From: Streptococcaceae bacterium
GTDB taxonomy: Bacteria; Bacillota; Bacilli; Lactobacillales; Streptococcaceae
DNA: 19,780 nucleotides
Assembly (NCBI GenBank): GCA_031270215.1
Contig: JAISYB010000052.1
Location: forward strand, 1-19,780
Reading direction: 5' to 3'
Shown: piece after piece, positions 7,541 to 13,547 of the stretch
Layout of the letters: the number at the start of each line of letters is the position of its first letter
How positions within the stretch are numbered: the stretch's first letter is position 1
Translations under genes and position numbers: made by a program
Notes under the pieces: model-generated
What the model saw: the letters and a program-made list of their open reading frames with translations, nothing else
Databases searched by the model: none
Told to the model about the DNA's origin: nothing

Positions 7541-8552
7541 GTTCGCGCAACAATTGCTTACATGGTATTTGACCAATCAGCGACATCTGCCTTGGCGGGA
7601 AAATAAGAATCCCTACTATGTCTGGATTTCAGAAATCATGCTACAGCAAACACAGGTCACGACCGTTATTCCTTATTTTTTAAGCTTCATTCATCAATTT
7701 CCAGACGTGGAAAGTTTAGCGCACGCAGATGAGGCGGTCTTGATGAAGGCTTGGGAGGGCTTGGGTTATTATTCCAGAGCTAGAAATCTCCAAGCGGCAG
7801 CAAAGCAGATTGTTTGTGATTATCAAGGCAAGCTGCCGAAGTGCCGGACGGAGCTATTAAAGCTCAAAGGGATTGGACCTTATACGGCAAGCGCAATTGC
7901 TAGTATTGCTTTTGATGAAATCACCGCAGCAATTGACGGCAACGCTTTTCGCGTCTTTTCAAGAGTTAAAATGGAAGCTAGTGATATTGGAGAGAGCAAA
8001 TCGCGTTTGATTTTTGAAAAAATCGGTGATACCTTGATTTCAAGAACTTCTCCGGGAGATTTCAATCAAGCGATTATGGATTTAGGCGCACAGCTTTGCA
8101 CGCCCAAGCAGCCCGTCTGTGAGTATTGCCCAGTTGCTAAGCTTTGCTTATCATATCAATATGGAGTGCAGCTTGAATTTCCAAAGAAGGCTAAAAAGAT
8201 TAAGAAGAAGGACGTCTATCTTCTAGCTGATTTAGTGATAAATGAGGAGGGAAAGTTTTTATTTGAACAACGTAGCAAGTCGGGTGTTCTGAAAGATATG
8301 TGGACTTTTCCTTTGACGGAGGTCACGCAGCAGGTATATCAGGAAAGAAAATCTACGGCATTGCTCGAAGTAAAGCACGTCTTTACGCATCTTAATTGGT
8401 ATATTTTACTTCAAATACCACCAGAGGTTGTTCGTGAAAGCTCAAAAGCTGCTCGGTGGCTTGCGCTTGATGATCTGTCAAGCTACCCCATTCCCAAGGT
8501 GCAACACAAGCTACTTCAAGGATTATCATCAGACATTAGGAAAAACCAGTAA
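7533..8552 (+). CDS. mutY: A/G-specific adenine DNA glycosylase MutY
   Basis: MutY removes adenine mispaired with 8-oxoguanine, a base excision repair step. The 339-aa protein has the HhH-GPD catalytic domain: Glu34 in SEIMLQQTQV, the helix-hairpin-helix LKLKGIGPYTASAIAS (about 109-124), and catalytic Asp135 in AAIDGNAFRV. The [4Fe-4S] cluster ligands Cys189, Cys196, Cys199 and Cys205 have C-x6-C-x2-C-x5-C spacing. The C-terminal NUDIX-like domain that reads 8-oxoG starts near residue 225 and contains HVFTHLNWY. It is somewhat shorter than many Lactobacillales MutY proteins (about 380), mostly in the C-terminal domain. It overlaps recX by 8 bp and has only a weak ribosome site, which fits translational coupling. 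Confidence 0.94.
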   Translation: MNEFAQQLLTWYLTNQRHLPWRENKNPYYVWISEIMLQQTQVTTVIPYFLSFIHQFPDVESLAHADEAVLMKAWEGLGYYSRARNLQAAAKQIVCDYQGKLPKCRTELLKLKGIGPYTASAIASIAFDEITAAIDGNAFRVFSRVKMEASDIGESKSRLIFEKIGDTLISRTSPGDFNQAIMDLGAQLCTPKQPVCEYCPVAKLCLSYQYGVQLEFPKKAKKIKKKDVYLLADLVINEEGKFLFEQRSKSGVLKDMWTFPLTEVTQQVYQERKSTALLEVKHVFTHLNWYILLQIPPEVVRESSKAARWLALDDLSSYPIPKVQHKLLQGLSSDIRKNQ

Positions 8553-8553
8553 G

Positions 8554-8580
8554 CTAGACTAAGCAAAATGTAGTCTTTTA
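8554..8580 (+). terminator. Small hairpin after mutY
   Basis: AGACTA (8556-8561) and TAGTCT (8571-8576) form a 6-bp stem followed by TTTTA. It is a weak intrinsic terminator directly abutting the ntdP promoter. Confidence 0.45.
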
Positions 8581-8589
8581 TGGTACAAT
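8581..8589 (+). promoter_or_regulatory. Extended -10 promoter of ntdP
   Basis: TGG-TACAAT is an extended -10. It overlaps the first possible ATG (8588) of the open frame, so transcripts starting near 8596 must use the downstream ATG at 8630 or 8639. This helps decide the ntdP start. Confidence 0.55.
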
Positions 8590-8638
8590 GACAGAGGATT
8601 ACAATTATAAAATTGTTTTAAAGAGAAAGATGGTCCTT

Positions 8639-9202
8639 ATGAATAATGTGCCAAAAGAAGGAGAAGTTGTCACAATTCAAAGCTTTAAACATAACGGACA
8701 GCTACATCGTGTGTGGCGTGATACGCTGGTTTTAAAAACCAGTGAGTATTCAATCATTGGTGTAAATGATCATACCTTAGTGACGGAATCTGATGGTAGA
8801 AAGTGGGTAACTAGAGAGCCGGCAATCGTTTATTTTCATAAAAAATTCTGGTTTAATATCATTGCGATGATTAGGGATAATGGTATCTCCTATTATTGCA
8901 ATCTCGCATCGCCCTTTTTGGTTGATTCAGAAGCTCTGAAATACATTGACTACGATTTGGACATCAAAGTCTTTCCAGATGGGGAAAAGAAATTGTTGGA
9001 TGTAGAGGAATATGAGTTTCACAAAAGAAAGATGCGTTATTCCAAGGAAATTGATTTTATTTTAAAGGAAAACGTCAAGCTTTTAGTGGAGTGGATCAAT
9101 CAAAAAAAAGGCCCCTTTTCTCCAGAGTACGTTAAGATTTGGGCAAAACGTTATGATGAATTAACAGGTAAAAATGTCAGTGACAGCTTAAAAGCCGACT
9201 AA
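8639..9202 (+). CDS. ntdP: Nucleoside tri-/diphosphate phosphatase, DUF402 (NtdP/YgaC family)
   Basis: The family (UPF0374, B. subtilis YgaC) hydrolyses nucleoside tri- and diphosphates and has a DUF402 fold. Conserved family text is clear: VPKEGEVVTIQSFKHNG, LHRVWRDTLVLKT, GVNDHTLVTESDGR, WVTREPAIVYFHKKFWFNI, and the acidic metal-binding YIDYDLDIKVFPDGEKK followed by LLDVEEYE. From 8639 the protein is 187 aa, close to the usual 177-180. The open frame reaches 8588, but that ATG overlaps the -10 box. ATG 8630 is the alternative. Start 8639 best matches the family N-terminus (M-x-x-PKEG). A terminator overlaps the stop codon. Confidence 0.88.
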   Translation: MNNVPKEGEVVTIQSFKHNGQLHRVWRDTLVLKTSEYSIIGVNDHTLVTESDGRKWVTREPAIVYFHKKFWFNIIAMIRDNGISYYCNLASPFLVDSEALKYIDYDLDIKVFPDGEKKLLDVEEYEFHKRKMRYSKEIDFILKENVKLLVEWINQKKGPFSPEYVKIWAKRYDELTGKNVSDSLKAD

Positions 9203-9220
9203 TTGTAGTTGGCTTTTTTT
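9189..9220 (+). terminator. Rho-independent terminator of ntdP
   Basis: AAAGCCGACTA pairs with TAGTTGGCTTT (one G-T wobble) and is followed by a T-run ending at 9220. The stem begins inside the ntdP reading frame and includes its stop codon. Confidence 0.85.
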
Positions 9221-9227
9221 GAGATAT

Positions 9228-9349
9228 AAAAAAATCGCAAGACGGAAAACGAGTCAATAGTTACAGACCACGTGCGATATTAAGCGGATTGGGGAAGAAC
9301 CTTGCTCATAGAGCTACAGCAACTAACGGAATCTTAGGCATTTGTGCTT
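9228..9349 (-). ncRNA. Candidate small RNA on the minus strand
   Basis: This lies in the gene-free stretch 9221-9534. On the minus strand, a consensus -35 TTGACA (9385-9380) is followed 17 bases later by TTTTAG, predicting a start near 9349. The transcript would end at a terminator-like hairpin, ATCGCA (9278-9273) with TGCGAT (9239-9234), followed by a run of seven T. A second small stem (AGGC/GCCT) lies near the predicted 5' end. No ORF of note is present. It does not match the signatures I know for tmRNA, RNase P, SRP or 6S RNA. It could instead be the 3' UTR of the DUF4828-like gene upstream. Confidence 0.35.
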
Positions 9350-9534
9350 GTATCGCCTAAAACATTGTAATGTAAAAAATGTCAATCCATCTGTTAGTAA
9401 GCTACGCGTTCCAAGCTTTCCAATTATATTTCACTGGTAAAAACTTCAGAAATTCTGCACAAAAGTATTTGTGGTAACGAAGAACGATTTCAAAAAAGAC
9501 GAAAGCAAAAAATTCTGCCCCAATAGTACGACAA

Positions 9535-9885
9535 TCAAATCTTTTTCATCACCATCTTAACTCGGTCGGCTTCGTCAATGAAAGTATGTGCCTGATTATT
9601 CTGAGTAAGGATTTCAATTTGAAAGCCAAGTGTGTCTTGAAATAAGAGATGCTGCTCATTAATCTCAATAACCTCGCCGTCAACCTGTTTATGATTAATT
9701 AGAAACTTTAGCTTTTGCGTGATGTGAATAAGGATTATCTTCCCGGTTTTCGGATGAATCATTTCATAATGACCACTATAAATGGTTTGAAAATGCCCCA
9801 AGATTTGACTGCGATTACGCATTAAATGCGTAGCAACACCGGTTGCTAAGGTTGTACCAAATATTAATTTCCAAATTTTTTTCAT
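9535..9885 (-). CDS. Small membrane-anchored protein, DUF4828-like
   Basis: The protein is 116 aa. Residues about 5-22 (WKLIFGTTLATGVATHLM) form a membrane anchor or uncleaved signal. They are followed by a soluble, beta-rich region (HYEMIHPKTGKIILIHITQK, GEVIEINEQHLLFQDTLGFQ) ending in basic KMVMKKI. The pattern recalls the DUF4828 family of Lactobacillales, which has no established function; that assignment is from memory and moderate. A strong ribosome site (GAGGAGG) is 8 bases before the ATG, and an extended -10 (TGT-TAGAAT) lies about 30 bases further upstream. It diverges from the oxidoreductase gene. No catalytic motif is visible. Confidence 0.65.
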   Translation of the reverse strand: MKKIWKLIFGTTLATGVATHLMRNRSQILGHFQTIYSGHYEMIHPKTGKIILIHITQKLKFLINHKQVDGEVIEINEQHLLFQDTLGFQIEILTQNNQAHTFIDEADRVKMVMKKI

Positions 9886-9912
9886 TATTCACACCTCCTC
9901 GTAGCAACTATT

Positions 9913-9921
9913 CTAACATGG
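9913..9921 (-). promoter_or_regulatory. Extended -10 promoter of the DUF4828-like gene
   Basis: On the minus strand, TGT-TAGAAT with a poor -35 (TTTTTA at 16-bp spacing) precedes the AGGAGG ribosome site. Confidence 0.45.
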
Positions 9922-10010
9922 ATTGAGCATGTAAAAACTCGAAATAAGAAAATGTTAAAAAAGCGATAACTGAATGCAATAAAAAACAATAATTGTAATA
10001 AAAATAAATG

Positions 10011-10019
10011 TGTTAAAAT
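10011..10019 (+). promoter_or_regulatory. Extended -10 promoter of the oxidoreductase/helicase unit
   Basis: TGT-TAAAAT is an extended -10. A partial -35 (TTGTAA) lies 15 bases upstream in A-rich DNA. It is about 53 bases before the ATG at 10072. Confidence 0.45.
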
Positions 10020-10071
10020 GAAACAATAGAGATGTCATCAAGAGAAGGTAACGCCTTAATGGGAGGAAATT

Positions 10072-11070
10072 ATGTTAAAGCTAGGAATTATTGGAACAAG
10101 CTGGATTACCGAGCAGTTTATTGCAGCAGCAGTTGCAACGAAAAAGTATCAGCTACACAGTGTTTTTTCAAGAAAGCTAGAAAATGCGGTGCAATTTGCA
10201 GAAAAATTCTCAGGCAAGCAGCAATGCTTTGACAGCTTGAGTGACTTTTTAAATGACGAAAAGCTAGATATTGTTTATATTGCTTCGCCAAACAGCTTGC
10301 ATTTTGAACAGGCGAAGCAGGCTTTAATTTCGGGCAAGCATGTCTTGGTTGAAAAGCCGGCTTTTTCAACACCAAAAGAAATGGCAGAGATTATCAAGCT
10401 TGCCGAAGTTGAGCAATTACTTTACTTTGAAGCGGCGAGAAATTTGCATGAAAAGAGCTTTGAACAAATCAGGACATTTATTCAGGAGAAGGAGATATTA
10501 GGCGCAAACTTTACTTATGCCAAGTATTCTTCAAAAATGCCATCGTTGTTGGCAGGAGATTTACCGAATATCTTTAATCCAAAGTTTTCATCTGGAGCTT
10601 TAGCGGATTTGGGTGTTTATCTTTTATACGCAGCGCTCGGCTGGTTTGGTATGCCGCAGACTAGCAAATATTTTCCAACGATGCTTGAAACAGGAGTGGA
10701 CGGTTCAGGGATTGGAATTTTAGGATATGCTGATTTTAATGTGACGATTACAACGGGTAAAACGCTAAACAGCTTTTTAAAATCAGAAATTTACTTCACT
10801 GACGGAACACTTGTTTTAGACGGCGTTAATGCGATATCAGAGGCTGAATTTATTGATTTAAAGGGAAATGTAACACAGCTAAATATAAAAGTTGAAAATA
10901 ATCCAATGATTGAAGAAGCAGCGCATTTTGCTGAAGTCATCAAAAAGCAAACGGCTGATAATTTGGAGCGTGCCTTAGAGTGGCAGGAGTTGTCAAGAAA
11001 TGTTAATCAGGTATTGTTTGACATGAGAAAATCGGCTGGAATTGTCTTTGCAGCAGATGAAAAAGAGTAG
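10072..11070 (+). CDS. Gfo/Idh/MocA family NAD(P)-dependent oxidoreductase
   Basis: The protein is 332 aa with an N-terminal Rossmann dinucleotide-binding motif (LKLGIIGTSWITEQFI). The second strand segment IVYIASPNSLHFEQAKQAL and the family hallmark HVLVEKPAFSTPKEM (the EKP lysine) follow. The C-terminal half is the alpha/beta substrate domain (GALADLGVYLLYAALGWFG, with the Gly/Asp-rich family motif). Such enzymes oxidise or reduce sugars, inositols and related compounds; the substrate here cannot be read from sequence. The ribosome site GGGAGG is well placed. The next gene starts 7 bases after the stop, so it is co-transcribed with the helicase, an association with no obvious functional link. 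Confidence 0.88.
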   Translation: MLKLGIIGTSWITEQFIAAAVATKKYQLHSVFSRKLENAVQFAEKFSGKQQCFDSLSDFLNDEKLDIVYIASPNSLHFEQAKQALISGKHVLVEKPAFSTPKEMAEIIKLAEVEQLLYFEAARNLHEKSFEQIRTFIQEKEILGANFTYAKYSSKMPSLLAGDLPNIFNPKFSSGALADLGVYLLYAALGWFGMPQTSKYFPTMLETGVDGSGIGILGYADFNVTITTGKTLNSFLKSEIYFTDGTLVLDGVNAISEAEFIDLKGNVTQLNIKVENNPMIEEAAHFAEVIKKQTADNLERALEWQELSRNVNQVLFDMRKSAGIVFAADEKE

Positions 11071-11077
11071 GTATCCG

Positions 11078-12190
11078 ATGAATTTTCAAGAGAAATTGCC
11101 AAGTGTTTGGCAAGAAATGCTGAACGATTTAGCCTTTACAGAGTTTACAGATATTCAATTGCAAAGCTTTGATCAGCTGAAGAATCAGAAAAATGTTTTA
11201 ATGGCTTCTCCAACAGGTAGTGGTAAGACTTTGGCGTACCTGTTACCTTTGTTGTTAAATGTAAAAAAAACGCAAGGTAATCAGCTTTTAATACTGGCAC
11301 CAACCGCAGAGCTTGCGATGCAGCTTAATGATGTTGCAAAGCTTTGGGCGCAAGCCTTGGAATTAAACGTAATGGGAATTGTTGGTGGCGTGAGTGTTAA
11401 GCGTCAGATTGAACGCTTGAAGAAAGCGCCGGAAGTAATTATCGGTACAACAGGACGTGTGCTGGATTTAGTTAAAGCAAAGAAGATTAAGCTTGCGAAG
11501 ATTGGAACAATTGTCCTTGATGAAGTAGACCAGTTATTTGAGGTGGCGCAGTTTAAGTTAGTGGATCGTTTGATTCATTATGCGCCAAGAAATTATCAGC
11601 TTGTAGCAGTCAGCGCTACAGCAGAGCGGATAATAGAGAAGTTTGCCCTGCTCACGAATGGGGACTTTCAGCCGATTTTGGTAACGCAAGCTAAGCGGCC
11701 GATTGATTTTTTGACAATTAGTGTAGATAAGCGCAGAAAGATTGAACTGCTTCAAAGGTTGACGAACATTCCGGATTTTCGGGCGTTAGTATTTTTCAAT
11801 CAGTTAAATGATTTAGGAAATGCTGAGGAGAAGCTGCTGTATCAAGGCGTTTGTGCAGCGAGTCTTGCAAGTGATCTCAATAAAAATTATCGCAGGGTAA
11901 TTATGGACAAATTTAAAGCAGGTGAGATAAATCTTTTGTTAGCAACAGATATTGTTGCGCGGGGGATTGACATTGAGCAGCTGGACTTGGTAATTAACTT
12001 TGATTTGCCGATGACAGAGGAAAGCTTTATCCACCGGGCAGGGCGTGTCGGGCGCATGGGCAGAGCTGGCGAGGTATTAACCTTTGTTGAGCCTAATGAA
12101 CAAAAATGGTTGAAGAAATTCAAGCAGAGCTTTAACCCCATCATTCTAAAGGATTTGGCACTGGTTAAAGTCAAAAAAAGCCTGGATTAA
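11078..12190 (+). CDS. DEAD-box RNA helicase, YfmL-like
   Basis: The protein is 370 aa, a minimal two-RecA-domain helicase. It has Q-motif-like FTDIQLQSF, Walker A ASPTGSGKT, Ia PTAEL, GG and TTGRVLDL (Ib variant), motif II DEVD (the family name would predict DEAD), SAT (motif III), and motifs V and VI ATDIVARGIDIEQLD and HRAGRVGRMGRAG. There is no long basic C-terminal extension. Length and layout fit B. subtilis YfmL, an ATP-dependent helicase linked to ribosome assembly and cold growth. The open frame reaches back to 11042 inside the oxidoreductase gene, but the ATG at 11078, behind a weak AGTAGG, starts the conserved region. Confidence 0.88.
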   Translation: MNFQEKLPSVWQEMLNDLAFTEFTDIQLQSFDQLKNQKNVLMASPTGSGKTLAYLLPLLLNVKKTQGNQLLILAPTAELAMQLNDVAKLWAQALELNVMGIVGGVSVKRQIERLKKAPEVIIGTTGRVLDLVKAKKIKLAKIGTIVLDEVDQLFEVAQFKLVDRLIHYAPRNYQLVAVSATAERIIEKFALLTNGDFQPILVTQAKRPIDFLTISVDKRRKIELLQRLTNIPDFRALVFFNQLNDLGNAEEKLLYQGVCAASLASDLNKNYRRVIMDKFKAGEINLLLATDIVARGIDIEQLDLVINFDLPMTEESFIHRAGRVGRMGRAGEVLTFVEPNEQKWLKKFKQSFNPIILKDLALVKVKKSLD

Positions 12191-12205
12191 CTAGCTTTCT
12201 TTTTT
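12174..12205 (+). terminator. Terminator of the helicase gene
   Basis: An AAAAGC run pairs with GCTTTcTTTTTT across a 12-base loop that contains the stop codon. The T-run merges with the -35 of the tRNA promoter. Confidence 0.6.
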
Positions 12206-12231
12206 GAATTTCTTTTCAGGAATGTTATAAT
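12204..12231 (+). promoter_or_regulatory. Promoter of tRNA-Arg
   Basis: TTGAAT (12204-12209) and a perfect TATAAT (12226-12231) are separated by 16 bases. Transcription would start near 12239, leaving a leader of about 89 bases before the mature tRNA. Confidence 0.75.
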
Positions 12232-12239
12232 ATTGGCTG

Positions 12240-12327
12240 TGTGGTAGAAATTACCTAGCTCGCCAAGATACTTTAAGTGAGCAAGAGAACAATTGTTAGC
12301 CATGCGGTAATTAGTTCTCCCTCATCT
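12240..12327 (+). other. Structured 5' leader of tRNA-Arg
   Basis: The leader has a hairpin GAGAAC-AATT / AATT-A-GTTCTC (12285-12319, one bulge) just ahead of the tRNA and a GCTC/GAGC stem before it. AATTACC (12249-12255) could alternatively pair with GGTAATT (12306-12312). It is probably removed by 5' processing (RNase P). It may be more than a passive leader. Confidence 0.35.
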
Positions 12328-12401
12328 GTCCCCGTACCTCAGTAGGATAGAGGGTTCGCCTCCTAAGCGAAACGTCGCTGGTTCGATTCCAGTCGGGGAC
12401 G
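12328..12401 (+). tRNA. tRNA-Arg(CCT)
   Basis: A full cloverleaf can be drawn. The 7-bp acceptor GTCCCCG pairs with CGGGGAC, with discriminator G at 12401. The D-arm is ACCTCAGTAGGATAGAGG. The anticodon stem TTCGC/GCGAA holds loop CTCCTAA, giving anticodon CCT (reads AGG). The T-arm is GCTGGTTCGATTCCAGT. CCA is not encoded. The 3' end is duplicated at 13503-13523, as expected for an integration site. Confidence 0.95.
12377..12397 (+). repeat. Left att-like direct repeat (tRNA 3' end)
   Basis: GCTGGTTCGATTCCAGTCGGG within the T-arm and acceptor stem of tRNA-Arg recurs at 13503-13523 with one mismatch (C to T). It is read as the att core of an integrated element. Confidence 0.6.
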
Positions 12402-12413
12402 TCAGGAAATCAT

Positions 12414-12572
12414 GAGGCTGGGACATAAGTCTTTGCCTCCTGTTTAATGTTCGTGATTCACGGGAGACAATGCAGCAACGACTAGGAAAATAGATAAATT
12501 TCCGAACATTGGTGAATATTTGCCATCAATTTCCTAATTTTCTACGTCGTTAAACGCTTTTTGTCCCACCTT
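12414..12572. repeat. Large imperfect inverted repeat, intergenic element
   Basis: The outer arms GGCTGGGACATAAG and CTTTTTGTCCCACC pair, and further in AGGAAAAT-rich and ATTTTCTACGTCG-rich segments also pair (CGAC...GTCG, AAATTTCC...). The whole can fold as one long hairpin of about 159 bases and ends before TTCTTTTT. GGCTGGGACA...TGTCCCA arms are seen in intergenic repeats of Lactobacillales (from memory). It may also end tRNA transcription. Confidence 0.55.
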
Positions 12573-12628
12573 CTTTTTATATGTTTGTCTGTTTTAAGAG
12601 TGATGTAAAGATAACAGATAAATTAATC

Positions 12629-12693
12629 TATGAGCCAGCTTTTTGTTGAAATCCGGTAACTTGTGTATGACATCTCTAGTGGCTCAATTTGAC
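12629..12693. repeat. Interrupted inverted repeat TGAGCCA/TGGCTCA
   Basis: TGAGCCA near 12629 and TGGCTCA near 12680 are 7-base inverted arms around a loop of roughly 40 bases, in the gap between the large inverted repeat and the kinase fragment. There is no T-run and its role is unknown. The rest of 12573-12736 shows nothing recognisable. Confidence 0.25.
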
Positions 12694-12736
12694 AGTTATA
12701 TTGATTTAGTGCGTGTGCTTTTATAACTCATAAAAA

Positions 12737-13213
12737 TTATTCTTTAGGTGAATACGGAATAACTATTAATGCGTTAAATTCATGATTTGCGATAAAAAAG
12801 TCACAATAACCTCCTAACTTTTTCGTCCTCATGCGAACACTTTTAATGCCAATTCCAGCTCTTCCAACAAATTTTAACGATAGAATTGAATCTTCCTTGT
12901 TTTTCAAAGCAAGCGTTTTTGTATCATTCGCTACTTGGATTACTATTTTGTTATCTCTATATAATATTTTTGTTTTGATAGGATTAACAGATTTAATTTG
13001 TATCATTTCTTCAATTGCATTATCAAGTATGTTCCCAATAATAGCACATAAGTCTATTGCGTTATCTGTTAAATCAATATTACTTGGAAATTTCACTTCT
13101 AAATGGTAATTAATATTTTTACTTTTCATAGTTGATATCTTATTCATAAGAACTGTATCGATTACCCAGTTATCCGCATAATATTCAAGAGAAGTGTGGC
13201 GTATGGCTTCCAA
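12737..13213 (-). pseudogene. C-terminal fragment of an AgrC/ComD-type sensor histidine kinase
   Basis: About 158 aa correspond to the GHKL ATPase part of quorum-sensing kinases (HPK10 type). The N-box is GNILDNAIEEM and the G-box region GRAGIGIKSVR, followed by KKLGGYCDFF and a typical C-terminus LIVIPYSPKE. Upstream, the frame runs only to PSTIEKLEAIRHTSLEYYAD before a stop, so the membrane sensor domain and phospho-His region are missing. The apparent start would be a TTG without a ribosome site. It would have paired with a LytTR response regulator and peptide pheromone, none of which remain. It lies inside the decayed element. Confidence 0.75.
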
Positions 13214-13256
13214 TTTCTCAATAGTGCTCGGTAACTATTGTTTTGTTTCTATAGTA

Positions 13257-13433
13257 TCAATTCACCTTTATTGATTTTAAGTCAGTGGTTGTTTTGTAGT
13301 ATTCTTCAGAAACGTTTTGTCCTAAATTAACTAGATTTTTGATATTAGAGCCACCTCCATAACCAATATCTAAAATTTTAAAATCGTCTTTAACCTTGGT
13401 ATTTTCTATTGTCCATTCACTGTATTGATACAT
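13257..13433 (-). pseudogene. N-terminal fragment of a SAM-dependent methyltransferase
   Basis: A 58-codon frame starts MYQYSEWTIENTKVKDDF and contains class I SAM motif I, KILDIGYGGGSNIKNLVNL. After that the similarity is lost and it ends SIKVN then TGA. Class I methyltransferases need about 200 residues, so this is a truncated remnant. The text EEYYKTTTDLKSIKVN suggests an internal deletion that joined two parts of the gene. It reads toward the kinase fragment. Confidence 0.55.
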
Positions 13434-13438
13434 CTAAT

Positions 13439-13462
13439 AAAGCCTTTATTTATCGGCTTTTT
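13439..13462 (+). terminator. Hairpin terminator before degV
   Basis: AAAGCC (13439-13444) and GGCTTT (13455-13460) with a 10-base loop are followed by TT and an AT-rich stretch. It insulates degV from the element on its left. Confidence 0.55.
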
Positions 13463-13486
13463 ATAGCATTTTATGTTATTGTAAGG

Positions 13487-13492
13487 TATAAT
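13487..13492 (+). promoter_or_regulatory. Candidate -10 of the degV promoter
   Basis: A perfect TATAAT lies 55 bases before the degV ATG, with no clear -35. It is only 10 bases left of the att-like repeat, so it lies within the element-derived side of the junction. Confidence 0.4.
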
Positions 13493-13502
13493 GTGGCAGA
13501 TA

Positions 13503-13523
13503 GCTGGTTTGATTCCAGTCGGG
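13503..13523 (+). repeat. Right att-like direct repeat
   Basis: GCTGGTTTGATTCCAGTCGGG matches the 3' end of tRNA-Arg (12377-12397) at 20 of 21 positions. Sequence on either side is unrelated to the tRNA, so it is not a whole tRNA copy. Confidence 0.6.
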
Positions 13524-13547
13524 TTATATTTGATGAAGGAGGACGTG

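Larger units (their letters stand above)
12402..13502. mobile_element. Decayed integrated element in tRNA-Arg(CCT)
   Basis: The roughly 1.1 kb between the two tRNA-end repeats contains only gene fragments (kinase C-terminus, methyltransferase N-terminus), a large inverted repeat and low-GC filler. No integrase remains. Flanking direct repeats of a tRNA 3' end with accessory fragments inside are the classic sign of a site-specific integration followed by deletion. The original could have been a prophage, an ICE or a smaller island. Confidence 0.5.

Noticed and set aside
10032..10232. 66-aa plus-strand ORF overlapping the oxidoreductase
   Set aside because: It is an alternative frame of a gene with clear Rossmann motifs, and has no ribosome site of its own.
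11887..12174. 95-aa minus-strand ORF inside the helicase gene
   Set aside because: It is the antisense shadow of helicase motifs V-VI and has no promoter or ribosome site.
12573..12736. CRISPR-like or tandem repeats
   Set aside because: No regularly spaced repeats are present here or elsewhere in the window; only isolated inverted repeats are seen.
13503..13523. Second tRNA gene or tRNA pseudogene
   Set aside because: Only the T-arm and part of the acceptor stem are present; no D-arm or anticodon arm precedes it, so a duplicated att core fits better.
13491..13547. Longer degV reading frame starting at 13491
   Set aside because: It would begin inside the TATAAT box and translate the att repeat; the ATG at 13548 has an AAGGAGG site and matches the family N-terminus.
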